A stretch of 64,000 nt of DNA from Halorhabdus utahensis DSM 12940 (lineage in GTDB: Archaea > Halobacteriota > Halobacteria > Halobacteriales > Haloarculaceae), in NCBI RefSeq assembly GCF_000023945.1, contig NC_013158.1:248001-312000 (forward strand), written 5' to 3'. Below, in pieces: positions 51,727-61,729 of this stretch. The notes below the pieces were generated by a model. It ran no database searches. It was given only the letters and a program-made list of their open reading frames with translations, and was not told the origin of the DNA. Numbering within the stretch: the first letter of the stretch is position 1; every line of letters begins with the position of its first letter. Both the position numbers and the translations under genes were made by a program.

Positions 51727-54693
51727 TCAGTCGTCGGCAGCCGGGGGCGACGCGAGCTCCCGATCGGCCCGTGGCCCCTCAAGGTCGATTCCGGGCAACA
51801 GATCACGCAGGTACCGACCGGTGTAGGAGCCCTCCGTCCGTGCCACTGTTTCCGGCGTCCCGGTCGCGACGACCGCCCCGCCGTTCTCGCCACCCTCGGG
51901 ACCGAGGTCGATGATCCGGTCCGCGTTCTTCACGAGGTCGAGTTCGTGTTCGATCACGACGACCGTGTTCCCGTCGTCCGTGAGTCGGTGGAGTACGTCG
52001 ATCAACTTGCGCTCGTCCGCTGGGTGGAGTCCGGTCGTCGGTTCGTCGAGGAGATACAGCGTCTCGCCGGAATCCTTCTTGCCGAGTTCCTCGGCGAGTT
52101 TCACGCGCTGTGCCTCCCCACCCGACAGCGTCGTCGATGGCTGACCGAGTTTCATGTAGCCCAGCCCGACGTCTCTGAGTAATTCGAGTCGACGACGAAT
52201 CCCCGGGTGACTCTCGAAGAACTCGTGGGCCTCCGCGACGGTCATCTCCAGGACATCCGCGATCGTCTTGCCCTTGTAGGTGACGTCCAGCGTCTCGGCG
52301 TTGTAGCGGTCGCCGCCACACTCCTCGCAGGGCACTTCGACGTTGCTGAGGAAGTTCATGTCGATGGTGACGGTTCCCTGTCCGCCACAGGCCTCACACC
52401 GGCCGCCTTTGACGTTGAAGGAAAACCGGCCCTTTTTGTAGCCGCGCTGAGTGGCGAGTTTGGTCTCGGCGAACAGTTCCCGAATGTGATCAAAGACGTC
52501 CGTATACGTGGCCGGATTCGATCGCGGGGTGCGTCCGATCGGCGACTGGTCGATCAGCCGGACGGTCTCGATCCCCTCGATGCCCTCGATCGCGTCGTGT
52601 TCGCCGGGATTCACGCTCGTGTTGTCGTTCATCTCGCGGGCGAGTCCCTTATAAAGGACATCGTGCATGAGTGTCGACTTCCCCGATCCCGAGACGCCGG
52701 TGATCGCCGTGAACGTCCCAAGTGGGATGTCAACGTCGAGGTCCGCCAGGTTGTGCTGGCGCGCACCCTGGATCGTCAGTGTGCCATCGGGGTCACGACG
52801 CTCGTCGGGCACCGGGATCGACCGCTCACCGGCCAGATAGTCGCCAGTGATCGACTCCTCGCTGTCCAGCACGTCCTCGACGGGACCGTTGACGACGATT
52901 TCGCCGCCGCGATTGCCCGGTCCGGGACCCATGTCGACGATGTTGTCCGCCCGTCGCATCGTTTCGGTGTCGTGCTCGACGACCAGCAGCGTGTTGCCCA
53001 GATCGCGCAGTTCTTCCAGCGTGTTCAGCAGGCGGTCGTTGTCCCGCTGGTGAAGCCCGATCGAGGGTTCGTCGAGGACGTACAGCACGCCGACAAGTCC
53101 AGACCCGATCTGGGTCGCGAGCCGGATACGTTGGCTCTCGCCGCCGGAAAGCGTCGAGGCTTCCCGATCGAGAGTGAGGTACTCCAGGCCGACCTCCTGC
53201 ATGAATCCGAGCCGGGCCCGGATCTCCTTTAAGATCTCCGTGGCGATCATGGCGTCTCGCTCGCTCATCCCGTCTTCCATACCCTCGAAGTGTTCGAGGG
53301 CGTCGCCGATCGACAGTTCGTTGACGTCGGTGATCGACGTGCCGTCGACGAGCACCGCTCTGGATTCGGCCTTCAGTCGCGTGCCCTCGCAGTTCGGGCA
53401 CGTCGTCGTGGCCATGAACTCCTCGATGTGCTCGCGGGCACGATCGGAATCAGTCTCGACGTGGCGGCGTTCGAGGTTCGGGATCACGCCCTCGAAGCGC
53501 TCGGTCTTCTCGCGGGTGCCGTTCTTGGTCTGCCACTGGAAGTGGACGACGTCGTCGGTCCCATAGAGAAACTGCCGCTGGATCGATTCCGGCAGCTCCT
53601 CGAACGGTGTCTCCAGACTGACGCCGAAGTGCTCGGCGACGTTGTCGAGCTGTCGTGAGTAGTACGTCCGGTTGTAGCTCCAGGGTTCGAAAACGTGCTT
53701 GAGCGGTTTCGATGGGTCGGTGATAACGAGGTCCTCGCTGACCTCCTTGGTCTCACCCAGCCCTTCACACGCCGGACAAGCACCGTGTGGCGAATTGAAC
53801 GAGAACGAGCGGGTCTCGGTCTCGCTGATGTCGATCCCACAGTGAGTGCACGCCAGGTCTTCGGAGAACTCGACGACGAGTCGGTCGGCAGCGGTGTCGT
53901 GGCTCTCGTCCTCGGCCAGATCGCCCGTGGAACGAGCGGTCGCACCGCCCAGTTCCGCGTCTTCGGGCGGGTCGGGCACGATCACTTTGAGAATCCCGTC
54001 GGCCGCCGTCAGCGCCGTCTCGACGGAGTCGGTGATCCGCGAGCGAGCGTCAGGGGCGACCGTCACGCGGTCGACGATCACGTCGATCGTGTGATCGTAG
54101 TTCTCGTCGAGATCGGGCCGATCCAGCGTCAGATCGTGTTCCTCGCCGTCGACCTCGACACGGCTGTACCCCTCACCGACGAGGTCGTCGAAGCGATCCT
54201 CGAAGGCCCCCTTCTGATCGCGAACGATCGGCGCGGCGATCTTGAGTTTCGTGCCCTCCGGAAGCTCCAGGATCCGTGAAACCATGTTCTCGGCGCTTTG
54301 CTCGCCGACCTCGCGCCCACACTCGGGACAGTGTGGTGTGCCGACGCGGGCGTACAGCAGGCGGAGGTAGTCATGGAGTTCCGTGACCGTCCCGACCGTC
54401 GAACGGGGGTTGTTGGCGGCGTTCTTCTGGTCGATCGAGATCGCGGGCGAGAGCCCTTCGACCGATTCGACCTGTGGCTTGTCCATCTGCCCGAGGAAGT
54501 TCCGCGCGTAGGCCGACAGCGATTCGATGTATCGGCGCTGGCCTTCAGCATAGATCGTCTCGAAAGCGAGAGATGATTTGCCCGATCCCGAGAGACCGGT
54601 GACGACCGTCAGTTCCTCGCGTGGAATCGTACAGTCGACGTCCTTGAGGTTGTGCTGTTCGGCCCCGCGGACCTCGATGACGTCCTTGCTCAT
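51727..54693 (-). CDS. uvrA: Excinuclease ABC subunit A
   Basis: A 988-residue nucleotide-excision-repair ATPase that finds bulky DNA damage with UvrB. It has two ABC modules: Walker [15 protein letters not shown] (~34) and [14 protein letters not shown] (~640), with signatures [12 protein letters not shown] and [12 protein letters not shown]. Zinc modules are CTHCGIDI with CPACEGLG, and CEACGGQG with [10 protein letters not shown]. Length is normal. It is divergent from bop, and the shared 130-nt gap contains the bop promoter elements. Confidence 0.98.
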   Translation of the reverse strand: MSKDVIEVRGAEQHNLKDVDCTIPREELTVVTGLSGSGKSSLAFETIYAEGQRRYIESLSAYARNFLGQMDKPQVESVEGLSPAISIDQKNAANNPRSTVGTVTELHDYLRLLYARVGTPHCPECGREVGEQSAENMVSRILELPEGTKLKIAAPIVRDQKGAFEDRFDDLVGEGYSRVEVDGEEHDLTLDRPDLDENYDHTIDVIVDRVTVAPDARSRITDSVETALTAADGILKVIVPDPPEDAELGGATARSTGDLAEDESHDTAADRLVVEFSEDLACTHCGIDISETETRSFSFNSPHGACPACEGLGETKEVSEDLVITDPSKPLKHVFEPWSYNRTYYSRQLDNVAEHFGVSLETPFEELPESIQRQFLYGTDDVVHFQWQTKNGTREKTERFEGVIPNLERRHVETDSDRAREHIEEFMATTTCPNCEGTRLKAESRAVLVDGTSITDVNELSIGDALEHFEGMEDGMSERDAMIATEILKEIRARLGFMQEVGLEYLTLDREASTLSGGESQRIRLATQIGSGLVGVLYVLDEPSIGLHQRDNDRLLNTLEELRDLGNTLLVVEHDTETMRRADNIVDMGPGPGNRGGEIVVNGPVEDVLDSEESITGDYLAGERSIPVPDERRDPDGTLTIQGARQHNLADLDVDIPLGTFTAITGVSGSGKSTLMHDVLYKGLAREMNDNTSVNPGEHDAIEGIEGIETVRLIDQSPIGRTPRSNPATYTDVFDHIRELFAETKLATQRGYKKGRFSFNVKGGRCEACGGQGTVTIDMNFLSNVEVPCEECGGDRYNAETLDVTYKGKTIADVLEMTVAEAHEFFESHPGIRRRLELLRDVGLGYMKLGQPSTTLSGGEAQRVKLAEELGKKDSGETLYLLDEPTTGLHPADERKLIDVLHRLTDDGNTVVVIEHELDLVKNADRIIDLGPEGGENGGAVVATGTPETVARTEGSYTGRYLRDLLPGIDLEGPRADRELASPPAADD

Positions 54694-54767
54694 TCGGTAT
54701 AGTCCACGGGTTGGACCAGTGAAACCCTGTCGGTACGTGCGACCTTCGCTGAATTGCCACTGGTTGT

Positions 54768-54782
54768 ACCAAATGAATTGGG
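54768..54782 (+). promoter_or_regulatory. Bat-type upstream activating sequence of bop
   Basis: ACCAAATGAATTGGG, containing the palindrome CCAA-N5-TTGG. It agrees with the ACC...TTnGG ends of the bop UAS consensus I recall from Halobacterium, and lies 8 nt upstream of the TATA element, which is the expected spacing. Confidence 0.65.
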
Positions 54783-54790
54783 TACGACCA

Positions 54791-54798
54791 TTATATCA
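54791..54798 (+). promoter_or_regulatory. TATA element of bop
   Basis: TTATATCA, 26-33 nt upstream of the bop ATG, immediately downstream of the UAS. Confidence 0.65.
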
Positions 54799-54823
54799 AT
54801 CCCAGGACAATTCCTTATGTGGC

Positions 54824-55579
54824 ATGACAGACCTAACCACCATTTCGCTGTGGGCAGGCACGGCAGGAATGTTCCTGGGAATGCTGTACTTCATCGCGAC
54901 AGGATGGAACGTACGGGATTCCCGGCGAAAGAAATTCTACGTCGTGACGACGTTCATCGCGGCGATCGCCTTCGTCAACTACCTGGCGATGGCAACAGGC
55001 TTCGGTAAGCTGCCGATCGAAGTCATCGAAAACATCCTCGGCACGGAGTTCGGCAGCGGTGTCCCCGAGGAGATCTACTGGCCGCGATACACCGACTGGA
55101 TCCTGACGACGCCGCTGTTGTTGTACGACATCGCGTTGCTCGCCGGTGCTGACCGCAACACGATCAGTACACTTGTTGGACTCGACGTGTTGATGATCCT
55201 CACCGGCGTCGTCGCGACGCTGACGTTCACCGGCGGGGCCGGGCTGGAAGTCGAGGGCGCTCGCATCCTCTGGTGGGGCGTCTCCACCGGCTTCCTCCTG
55301 GTGTTGCTGTACTTCCTGTTCTCGACGCTGACGGCAAAAGCCAACGAGCTGTCGGCTGACACACAGCGTACGTTCAAACTTCTGCGCAACATGATCGCAG
55401 TCCTCTGGCTGGTCTACCCGGTCTGGTGGATCATCGGCACCGAAGGACTCGGCGCTATCGGGATCGGCCCGGAGACCGCCGGTTTCGCCGTGCTTGACGT
55501 CACCGCGAAGGTGATCTTCGGGATCATCCTGCTGCGAAGCCACGACGTCCTCGACGAGGGCGCTCCGTCGGCAAGCTGA
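54824..55579 (+). CDS. bop: Bacteriorhodopsin-type proton-pumping opsin
   Basis: A 251-residue seven-helix retinal protein. All pump residues of Halobacterium bacteriorhodopsin have counterparts with the same spacing: Arg88 (R82), Asp91 acceptor (D85), Thr95 (T89), Asp102 donor (D96), Glu207 and Glu217 release pair (E194/E204), Asp225 (D212) and Lys229 for the retinal Schiff base (K216). The key segment is [18 protein letters not shown]. It should be an outward light-driven proton pump, not a sensory or halide type. It is controlled by the adjacent UAS/TATA and flanked by retinal synthesis genes. Confidence 0.97.
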   Translation: MTDLTTISLWAGTAGMFLGMLYFIATGWNVRDSRRKKFYVVTTFIAAIAFVNYLAMATGFGKLPIEVIENILGTEFGSGVPEEIYWPRYTDWILTTPLLLYDIALLAGADRNTISTLVGLDVLMILTGVVATLTFTGGAGLEVEGARILWWGVSTGFLLVLLYFLFSTLTAKANELSADTQRTFKLLRNMIAVLWLVYPVWWIIGTEGLGAIGIGPETAGFAVLDVTAKVIFGIILLRSHDVLDEGAPSAS

Positions 55580-55672
55580 GCTGTACAGTGCCGGAAGTCC
55601 AAGTCGAATTTCGAACTTTTTTCAAGGTTGCAGTCGCCGAGAAGTCACGCAACTTCGTCCGCGAGCGATCAC

Positions 55673-56431
55673 TCACTCCGCACGCTCGACGGTCGTGTCG
55701 AGTACGTCCGTCACGGTCGAGATCGCGTCGCGTTCCACGACCCAGCCGAGCAGGACCAGCCCCTGAACGAGAAAGGCGTTTGTGACGAGGAAAAACAGCG
55801 CCTCCTCGATTGGAAGCCCCAGAATCGCGAACCCCGTTGTTTGGGTCGCCGAGAACGTCCACAAACCGATTTCGATCGCCAGCCGATCGACGACCCAGAG
55901 GTAGACGGTCGGAACTGCGAGCGCGATGGCAACGGTTCGACGTCGTCGGAGCAGGACTGGCCAGCCGAACCCCCACTGGAGGGCGAGAACCGGTGCTGCC
56001 CACACCAGGATCGCGCCCAGATACGTCCCGGCCGGGATCGAGAGCAGGGCAAGTCCGGCGACACCGATCGCTCCACCGGCAAGAACGCCGACGACCCGCG
56101 GTCTCCAGGAGACAGATCCGCTCCCGTCGGGCGTATCGATGAGCGTGGTCCACAAGCCAGTCAGTACCGTCTGGGCGACGATGAACAGCAACTCCTCGTA
56201 GGGGACGACACCGAGGCGGCCGACCAGCGTCGAGCCGTAGTCCCAGATGCCAAGTCGGATCAACTGACCGTCCCACGGGAACGTATAGACCAGCGCGACA
56301 CCCGCGAGCAGGACGGTCCCGGAAACCTGGAACGGCTGAAAGCGCCGGCGTACCCCGAGCAGTATCGTCAGGATCGCGACCGGGACGACCACGAAGACGA
56401 TCACGAACGGAAGGTAGGCGATCGGTGTCAT
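55673..56431 (-). CDS. crtY: Lycopene beta-cyclase (fused CrtYc-CrtYd type)
   Basis: A 252-residue membrane protein with about seven helices and two tandem lycopene-cyclase domains. Each carries the Glu-Glu motif: VVPYEELLFIVAQT (~75-88) and GLPIEEALFFLVTN (~205-218), plus the PWD turn (FPWDGQLIRL). It converts lycopene to beta-carotene, the substrate of Brp. It converges with bop and lies downstream of bat on the same strand, with a 192-nt gap that contains an imperfect UAS-like site. Confidence 0.92.
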   Translation of the reverse strand: MTPIAYLPFVIVFVVVPVAILTILLGVRRRFQPFQVSGTVLLAGVALVYTFPWDGQLIRLGIWDYGSTLVGRLGVVPYEELLFIVAQTVLTGLWTTLIDTPDGSGSVSWRPRVVGVLAGGAIGVAGLALLSIPAGTYLGAILVWAAPVLALQWGFGWPVLLRRRRTVAIALAVPTVYLWVVDRLAIEIGLWTFSATQTTGFAILGLPIEEALFFLVTNAFLVQGLVLLGWVVERDAISTVTDVLDTTVERAE

Positions 56432-56566
56432 CGCGAGTGCCCCATCCGATGACCGACGACACCGGTACTTGTCTTCCTGGGGGCAGTAGCCGGTCCTGGA
56501 AGGTTCGGGGGCTCGATTCTCATGAGCAGTCTCTCATTGTACGTATGCCAGCCGGCTGAAGTCGAT

Positions 56567-56581
56567 ACCTATTCTGTTGGG
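56567..56581. promoter_or_regulatory. Imperfect UAS-like site upstream of crtY
   Basis: ACCTATTCTGTTGGG matches the CCAA-N5-TTGG palindrome at 7 of 8 positions (CCTA for CCAA) and keeps the ACC...TTnGG ends. It lies in the bat-crtY gap, about 136 nt before the crtY ATG. No clear TATA element is placed as at bop. Confidence 0.3.
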
Positions 56582-56623
56582 GTACCGACCGGATCGAACG
56601 GCTACCGTGCCATCGATTACCGG

Positions 56624-58672
56624 TCAGGAGTCGAAAAAAGCCCGGACGAGTTTCTTTTCGGCCGCCCGGAGATGCTGGTAATACGTTGAGGGAACGACTC
56701 CCATCGAGTCGGCGAGTTCCTCACCCTCGCTCTCACGTGGCCACTCGAAGAACCCGCTCACGTAGGCTTTTTCGAGGGCAGTCAACTGCCGGTCGGTCAG
56801 TTCGGACTCGACAGCACTCCGAAACGCCTGGGGTGTCTCGCCCGGGTCGTCGGATTCAGTGTAGGAGACCAGCGTCGCTGTCTCGTAGGTCGACCGGTGT
56901 TCCTCGACGATCGCCCGACCGTTCTGTTCGGTCGCGACTTGAAAGGCGAGTTCGATCCCGTCGTCGTCAACGGAAATGTCCTGGATGTCGCCGCCGTATC
57001 CGGACAGGATCCTGACGAAGGGCGTCCCGTCGGTCGTGATTTCGATCACACAATCGTCGTCCGTCCGTGAGAGGACGGTCACGGCAGAAACCCGTTCGTC
57101 CCGCTCGGCCGCCTCGCGGAGGCTGGCCTCGTCGTCCGCGTCGATATGGAACAGAAACCGCACCCGCCCGTCGTCGGTCGCCTGCGCACCACGGTACGCG
57201 AGGGCACCATCGAGTCGCCCGGCGAGGGTAGCCAAAAGGAGATCCGGCCCGTGCAACGAGACCGTGATTTCGACGGTGGCATCGGTCGTCACGGTCCGCT
57301 TGCTCAGGACGGCGTTGACAGCTGACCCGATCGCCCGACCGAGAGCGGCGAGTATCGTCCGTTCGGTTTCGTCGAAGGCGTCCGGATCGCGGTCGTAGAC
57401 GACGAGGACCCCGTAGGTCGTCTCTCGATAAACCAGCGGGATCACCACTCCAGAACCAGTCAGTCCGTCCCCGTCCGAAACCGTCGATCCGTCCACTCCA
57501 CCGACGGGGGATTCCAGGTCAGCGTCCTCGAACCGTTGGACCTCCCCCCGGTCCACGGCCGTCGCGACCACGTCGATGGCAGATCCGGCCGCCGCGTCAG
57601 TGAGATCGAGCGTGACGGACTCGGTGTCCGTGTGGCTGTCTTCGGTGATCGTGATCGTCTCGGATGGCGGGTCGTACTCCCCGATCCACGCACGATCGAA
57701 TTCGTCGCCGGCCCCGACCCGTTCGACAGTCATTCTGTCGATATCCGCTCGCGAATCGGCCCTGACCAGAATCTCAGTCACGTCGCCGACGAGCCCCTCG
57801 ACGCGCTCCAGCAGCCGCCGTAAGGTCTCCCGCTCACGTTTGATCGCCGCCTCCGCCTCCTTGCGCTCGGTGATATCCTGCTGGAACCCCACGAAGTTAG
57901 TCACCGTTCCGTCGTCGTCCCGGATCGGCGAAATCTCGAGGTTGTTCCAGAAGGTCGAGCCATCGGCACGGTAGTTCCGCAACTCGACTGCAGCCGCTTG
58001 CTCGTCCATCACGGCTTCCCGGAGTTCCAGGGTCGTCTCGGCGTCGGTCCCTTCGCCCTGGAGGAACCGACAGTTGACCCCGATCGCGTCCTCCTTCTCG
58101 TAGCCCGTCATCTCCACGAAGGAGTCGTTGACGTAGATCAGCGGCTTGTCGGGTGCCGTCGCGTCCGCGATCGTGATCCCGACTGGGGCTTCATCGAGGG
58201 CACGCTCTTTCAGGCGCTGTTGTTCGGTCGCCGTGCGGTCGCTGATCGGCATCCGTACCTGTCGGTCCCTACGATCAGGTTCGGGGACGGCGTCGTCGAT
58301 GGCTTCGACCACGAGACCGAGGGCGTCATCACTCGTCTGGGGGACATAGGCGGTCGCATCGGCGGCCACTGCCCGACGAGCGATGGCCCCCGTCGAAACG
58401 CTCGGGATGACGACGACCGGCAATCCCGGTCGATCCTGACGGATCGCCTCTAAGAGCGCCAGTCCGTCGAATCCCGACTCGGTGTGGTCCACGACAACGC
58501 AGTCTGCCTCGTCGGCTTCGACCCGTTCGACTGCCGTACGGAAGTCGGTCGACGATTCGACGACGACGTTGTCCGCCATCTCCCGGAGCCCGTCCGTCGA
58601 GACCGGCGACGCCCCTGGATCGTCCCCAACCCGGAGTATTCGCCGACCGTCCCCTGAACTGCTCATGGCCAC
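56624..58672 (-). CDS. bat: Bat-type bacterio-opsin activator with LOV and GAF domains
   Basis: A 682-residue regulator. Order: receiver-like domain (~10-130, Asp62 at the acceptor position), PAS domain of LOV type (~155-275), GAF (~295-440), the bacterioopsin-activator domain (~460-610), and a C-terminal HTH_10 (LTDRQLTALEKAYVSGFFEW, then ELADSMGVVPSTYYQHLRAA). The LOV signature GVNCRFLQGEGTD contains photoactive Cys201, and NYRADGSTFWNNLEISPIRD with FVGFQQDIT matches the flavin-binding strands. It should activate bop and retinal genes in response to blue light and redox state. A second ATG is at 58666. Confidence 0.92.
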   Translation of the reverse strand: MAMSSSGDGRRILRVGDDPGASPVSTDGLREMADNVVVESSTDFRTAVERVEADEADCVVVDHTESGFDGLALLEAIRQDRPGLPVVVIPSVSTGAIARRAVAADATAYVPQTSDDALGLVVEAIDDAVPEPDRRDRQVRMPISDRTATEQQRLKERALDEAPVGITIADATAPDKPLIYVNDSFVEMTGYEKEDAIGVNCRFLQGEGTDAETTLELREAVMDEQAAAVELRNYRADGSTFWNNLEISPIRDDDGTVTNFVGFQQDITERKEAEAAIKRERETLRRLLERVEGLVGDVTEILVRADSRADIDRMTVERVGAGDEFDRAWIGEYDPPSETITITEDSHTDTESVTLDLTDAAAGSAIDVVATAVDRGEVQRFEDADLESPVGGVDGSTVSDGDGLTGSGVVIPLVYRETTYGVLVVYDRDPDAFDETERTILAALGRAIGSAVNAVLSKRTVTTDATVEITVSLHGPDLLLATLAGRLDGALAYRGAQATDDGRVRFLFHIDADDEASLREAAERDERVSAVTVLSRTDDDCVIEITTDGTPFVRILSGYGGDIQDISVDDDGIELAFQVATEQNGRAIVEEHRSTYETATLVSYTESDDPGETPQAFRSAVESELTDRQLTALEKAYVSGFFEWPRESEGEELADSMGVVPSTYYQHLRAAEKKLVRAFFDS

Positions 58673-58739
58673 TGTGTTGGCAGACGATTACCGTAAAGCT
58701 GGGGCTCGAATCGACTGATACCCGGCTGGTCGGCGGAGC

Positions 58740-60320
58740 TCAACCGAGGAACCGCGCTTTGATCCCACGCTCGCGCTCGTCCTCGATGACGGCTTCGGCG
58801 GCGTGTTCGCCACTGATGATCGTCATCGGCACGCCGATCCCCGGCGAGGTGAACCCACCGACGTAATACAGTCCGTCGACCTGCTTTGCCCGATGTGAGG
58901 GACGCATCGGCCCGGTCTGGAACAATGTGTGTGCCAGCCCCAGGGCAGTTCCCTCGGGGTAGTGCAGACGCTCGGTGAAATCGTCGACGCACATCGATGC
59001 CGCCGTGACGATCCGGTCCCGAAGGTCGACGCCGATGTTCGTGGCGAGGTCATCGAGGACCCAGTCCCGGTATTCCTGGCGTCGCTCGTCGCTGTCTTCC
59101 AGCCCCGCCGCGATCGGAATGAGGACGACCACTGCATGGTGGTCTTCGGGAGCGACACCGTCGTCAGTGATCGAAGGGACCGAAAGGTAATATGCCGGAT
59201 CGTCCGGCCAGCCGGGTTCCTCGAAGATCGACGCGAAGTGTGGATCCCAGTCGTCGGGAAACACCAGCGAGTGGTGTTCGAGCGGGCCCACGTCGCCTTC
59301 GACGCCGAAGTACCAAAGCAGCGCCGAGGGTGCGTAGGTCTGGTCGTCCCAGTGGTCGAGATCGTGATCGCGCTTTCCGGGGGAGAGCAACTCGCGCTCG
59401 ACGTGAGCCGGCGGTGCGTTGGCGACGACCCGGTCGGCACGGCGGCGACCCGCAGTCGTCTGCAGGGCGAGTCCGGTGATGGTTTCCTGGATGTCCGTCA
59501 CCTCGACGTCGGTTCGATACGTGACGCCCAGTTCCTCGCCGAGTTCGGCCAGCCCCTCGACGAGGCTGTACATCCCACCCTCGGGGTAGTAGACCCCCAT
59601 GTTGTAATCGACGTGAGACATCAGGTTGTACAGCGCCGGCGTGTTGTGTGGGGAGCCGCCGAGAAAGACCAGCGTGTACTGCAGCAGTTGCTGGAGTTTC
59701 GGGTTGTCGAAGTAGTTTTCGACGTGGCCCTGCATCGATCCGAGCATCGTCAGCCCCGGACCGGCGGCGACGACGTCCCGATCGAGCAGGTCGCGAAAGC
59801 GGGATCGATCCTCGTAGACGAAGTGTTCCATCCCCACGTCGTAGGTGTGTTCGGCCTCCGCAAGGTACTCCTCGAAGGCCTCACCGCCGCCCGCCTCGTA
59901 GGCGGCGAAGATACGCTTGATCTGGTTGCGATCCGGGGTGACGGTCACCCAGTCACAGGGTGCATCGACATCCTCGTCGTAGGGCGTGCCCGCACCCGGG
60001 ACCGGTTCACTGTCGCGGAAGAACACACGGTACTGCGGGTCGAGTTTCTGCAGTGTGTAATACTCCTCGGGCACGCGGTCGAACTGATCGAAAAAGCGTT
60101 CGAAGACGTCGGGCATCAGATACCACGAGGGACCAGTGTCGAAGCGGAAGCCATCGGTTTCGAGCAGGTTCGCGGCCCCCCCAAGGCGGGGCTGCTTTTC
60201 GAGGACGGTCACGTCCGCGCCGGCGTCAGCGAGAAAGGCGGCGGCGGAGAGTCCACCGATCCCGCCACCGATGACGTCGACCGACCGGCCGGCGAGTGAC
60301 CCGGCTGCATTTCCTGTCAT
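58740..60320 (-). CDS. Carotenoid desaturase (phytoene desaturase, CrtI/CrtD family)
   Basis: A 526-residue FAD enzyme. The N-terminal dinucleotide fold is VIGGGIGGLSAAAFLADAGA (~15-34) with the CrtI signature RFDTGPSWYLMPDVFERFF. The C-terminal FAD motif is DGLYYVGGFTSPGIGVPMTI. It introduces double bonds into phytoene or a related carotenoid; whether it is the lycopene-forming CrtI or the bacterioruberin-type CrtD cannot be settled from sequence. Its start overlaps the brp stop by 4 nt (ATGA), so both are one operon, and position in the retinal cluster favours supply of lycopene. Confidence 0.88.
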   Translation of the reverse strand: MTGNAAGSLAGRSVDVIGGGIGGLSAAAFLADAGADVTVLEKQPRLGGAANLLETDGFRFDTGPSWYLMPDVFERFFDQFDRVPEEYYTLQKLDPQYRVFFRDSEPVPGAGTPYDEDVDAPCDWVTVTPDRNQIKRIFAAYEAGGGEAFEEYLAEAEHTYDVGMEHFVYEDRSRFRDLLDRDVVAAGPGLTMLGSMQGHVENYFDNPKLQQLLQYTLVFLGGSPHNTPALYNLMSHVDYNMGVYYPEGGMYSLVEGLAELGEELGVTYRTDVEVTDIQETITGLALQTTAGRRRADRVVANAPPAHVERELLSPGKRDHDLDHWDDQTYAPSALLWYFGVEGDVGPLEHHSLVFPDDWDPHFASIFEEPGWPDDPAYYLSVPSITDDGVAPEDHHAVVVLIPIAAGLEDSDERRQEYRDWVLDDLATNIGVDLRDRIVTAASMCVDDFTERLHYPEGTALGLAHTLFQTGPMRPSHRAKQVDGLYYVGGFTSPGIGVPMTIISGEHAAEAVIEDERERGIKARFLG

Positions 60321-61393
60321 GGCACGTACCAGATGCCGCGCTCGCGGTCCATAAATGAACCGACGACCACGTGCGGGAGTGCGATGATACTGATCGAGAT
60401 GCTCCAGAAGGCGACCAAACCCGGTAACAGCGGCGCGCCACCGAGCGGCTCGCTCGCGACGAACAGGATCGTCCCGACGACGGCGGCCGTCGCGATCGAC
60501 CCGGCGATCAACACGCCCCAAGCAGTCAGCGCGATCACGCGTGGGTCGTCACTCTCGAGAAACGGCGTGAGGACGCCGCCCTGTTCCGGGACGTCGTCCT
60601 CGATGGAGACGTGTCGCCCGACCTGTCGCATGGAGTACCAAAGCGGGAAGTACAGCCCGACGGCGACGACTACGGGCACGACCGCGAAGAAGGCGATCAA
60701 TACCGCTGTTTCCCCCGCGTCGACGAACCAGGATCGTGTCCCGTCCCGGCGAACGTATCCGAGCCCGACGTGGGCGACGGCGAATGTCGCGAACGTGATC
60801 CCGATCAGTGGGCGTGTGACGCTGAAGTACTGCGTAAACGGTTCGAGCCCGCCGGGCTGGAAGATGTTCACCATGTATGCGCTGAACGTCTCGAAGGTCC
60901 CCGGCCAGGCAACGATCGGAACGGCCATGACGACACCGCCACGGACCAGTGCGGCGAGATGACGCTGGATGGGCGTCCGGAGGTAACCGCTCCCGGTCTC
61001 GGCGTCCATGACGTGGAGGCCGCCGTAACCGCCTTTGAGGACCGCGACGAGGATCGCAAGCGCGAGGCCGGCCACCGGCGCGAGGGCGAACAGGGTGATG
61101 AATCCTGCGACGAGCGCGAGATATTCGACGACGTAGCGCCACTGGAAGGTGAGGCCACGCTGGCGGATATTATTGAAGTGTTCGTACCCACCGTGGGGCA
61201 GGTTCAGCGCGACCATCCCGAACAGATAGATGGCCGCTTGGGTTGTCAATCCGAGCCGGACCCCCGCTGCCTGGCCCACGACGAATCCGATGGCGATCGT
61301 CGCCAGCGCCACGCGAGACGCCACGATCGGTCGGTTCCCCGGCCACGAGACGGAGCCACGGAGGACCGACGATTGACGTGTCGATTGTGCCAT
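60317..61393 (-). CDS. brp: Brp/Blh-family beta-carotene 15,15'-dioxygenase
   Basis: A 358-residue membrane protein with about eight helices and the conserved histidine motifs of the family: LNLPHGGYEHFNNI (~58-71), GGYGGLHVMDAETG, QRHLAALVRGG, and a C-terminal SIIALPHVVVGSFMDRERG. Brp/Blh proteins cleave beta-carotene to two retinals. The ATG at 61393 (MAQSTRQSS) is chosen; a longer frame exists. It leads an operon with the desaturase and perhaps bat. A CCAA-N5-TTGG site lies 38-52 nt upstream, as at bop. Confidence 0.9.
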   Translation of the reverse strand: MAQSTRQSSVLRGSVSWPGNRPIVASRVALATIAIGFVVGQAAGVRLGLTTQAAIYLFGMVALNLPHGGYEHFNNIRQRGLTFQWRYVVEYLALVAGFITLFALAPVAGLALAILVAVLKGGYGGLHVMDAETGSGYLRTPIQRHLAALVRGGVVMAVPIVAWPGTFETFSAYMVNIFQPGGLEPFTQYFSVTRPLIGITFATFAVAHVGLGYVRRDGTRSWFVDAGETAVLIAFFAVVPVVVAVGLYFPLWYSMRQVGRHVSIEDDVPEQGGVLTPFLESDDPRVIALTAWGVLIAGSIATAAVVGTILFVASEPLGGAPLLPGLVAFWSISISIIALPHVVVGSFMDRERGIWYVP

Positions 61394-61430
61394 GGGCCGG
61401 GGTTCGCCCGGCAGAGTCCTCAAGTACCCG

Positions 61431-61445
61431 CCCAACTCGTTTGGG
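61431..61445 (-). promoter_or_regulatory. Bat-type UAS upstream of brp
   Basis: CCCAACTCGTTTGGG, a CCCAA-N5-TTGGG palindrome. It matches the remembered UAS consensus at 13 of 15 positions when read on the plus strand as GCCCAACTCGTTTGG. It lies at -52 to -38 from the brp ATG (-56 to -42 for the bop site). A TATA-like TACTTGAG follows on the minus strand near -30. Confidence 0.6.
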
Positions 61446-61523
61446 TCCCCTTCCGGGACCAGCCACGATCGATGGCCGGCGATGACAGACCATTTATTTC
61501 GCCGGGGGACTACCTGGGGGATA

Positions 61524-61706
61524 ATGGGGATCGAACAGTTGTCGTGTCCGGCGTGTGGGGCGACATTCGAAATGGGGTTGCCCCGGGATGTGACCGTCCA
61601 GTCCGTCACGACGGAGGATCGCGAGGAGCCCGATGACGACCGCGTGAAAGTTCGGCCCAACGCGTGCTCGAACGGCCACGAGTGTTACGTCATGTTCCGC
61701 TTTTGA
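61524..61706 (+). CDS. 60-residue zinc-motif protein
   Basis: Starts MGIEQLSCPACGATFEMGLP and ends with NACSNGHECYVMFRF, giving two cysteine pairs (C8-x2-C11 and Cys48 with Cys54), a probable compact zinc ribbon. The middle is acidic. It resembles unnamed haloarchaeal zinc-finger proteins. It is divergent from brp with a 130-nt shared region and converges with the SDR gene. Function is unknown. Confidence 0.75.
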   Translation: MGIEQLSCPACGATFEMGLPRDVTVQSVTTEDREEPDDDRVKVRPNACSNGHECYVMFRF

Positions 61707-61729
61707 GGGGGCGTCCCTCACCGACTCGC

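Noticed and set aside
58929-60299. 456-codon plus-strand open frame
   Set aside because: Antisense to the carotenoid desaturase; composition is Val/Asp/Arg-rich shadow sequence.
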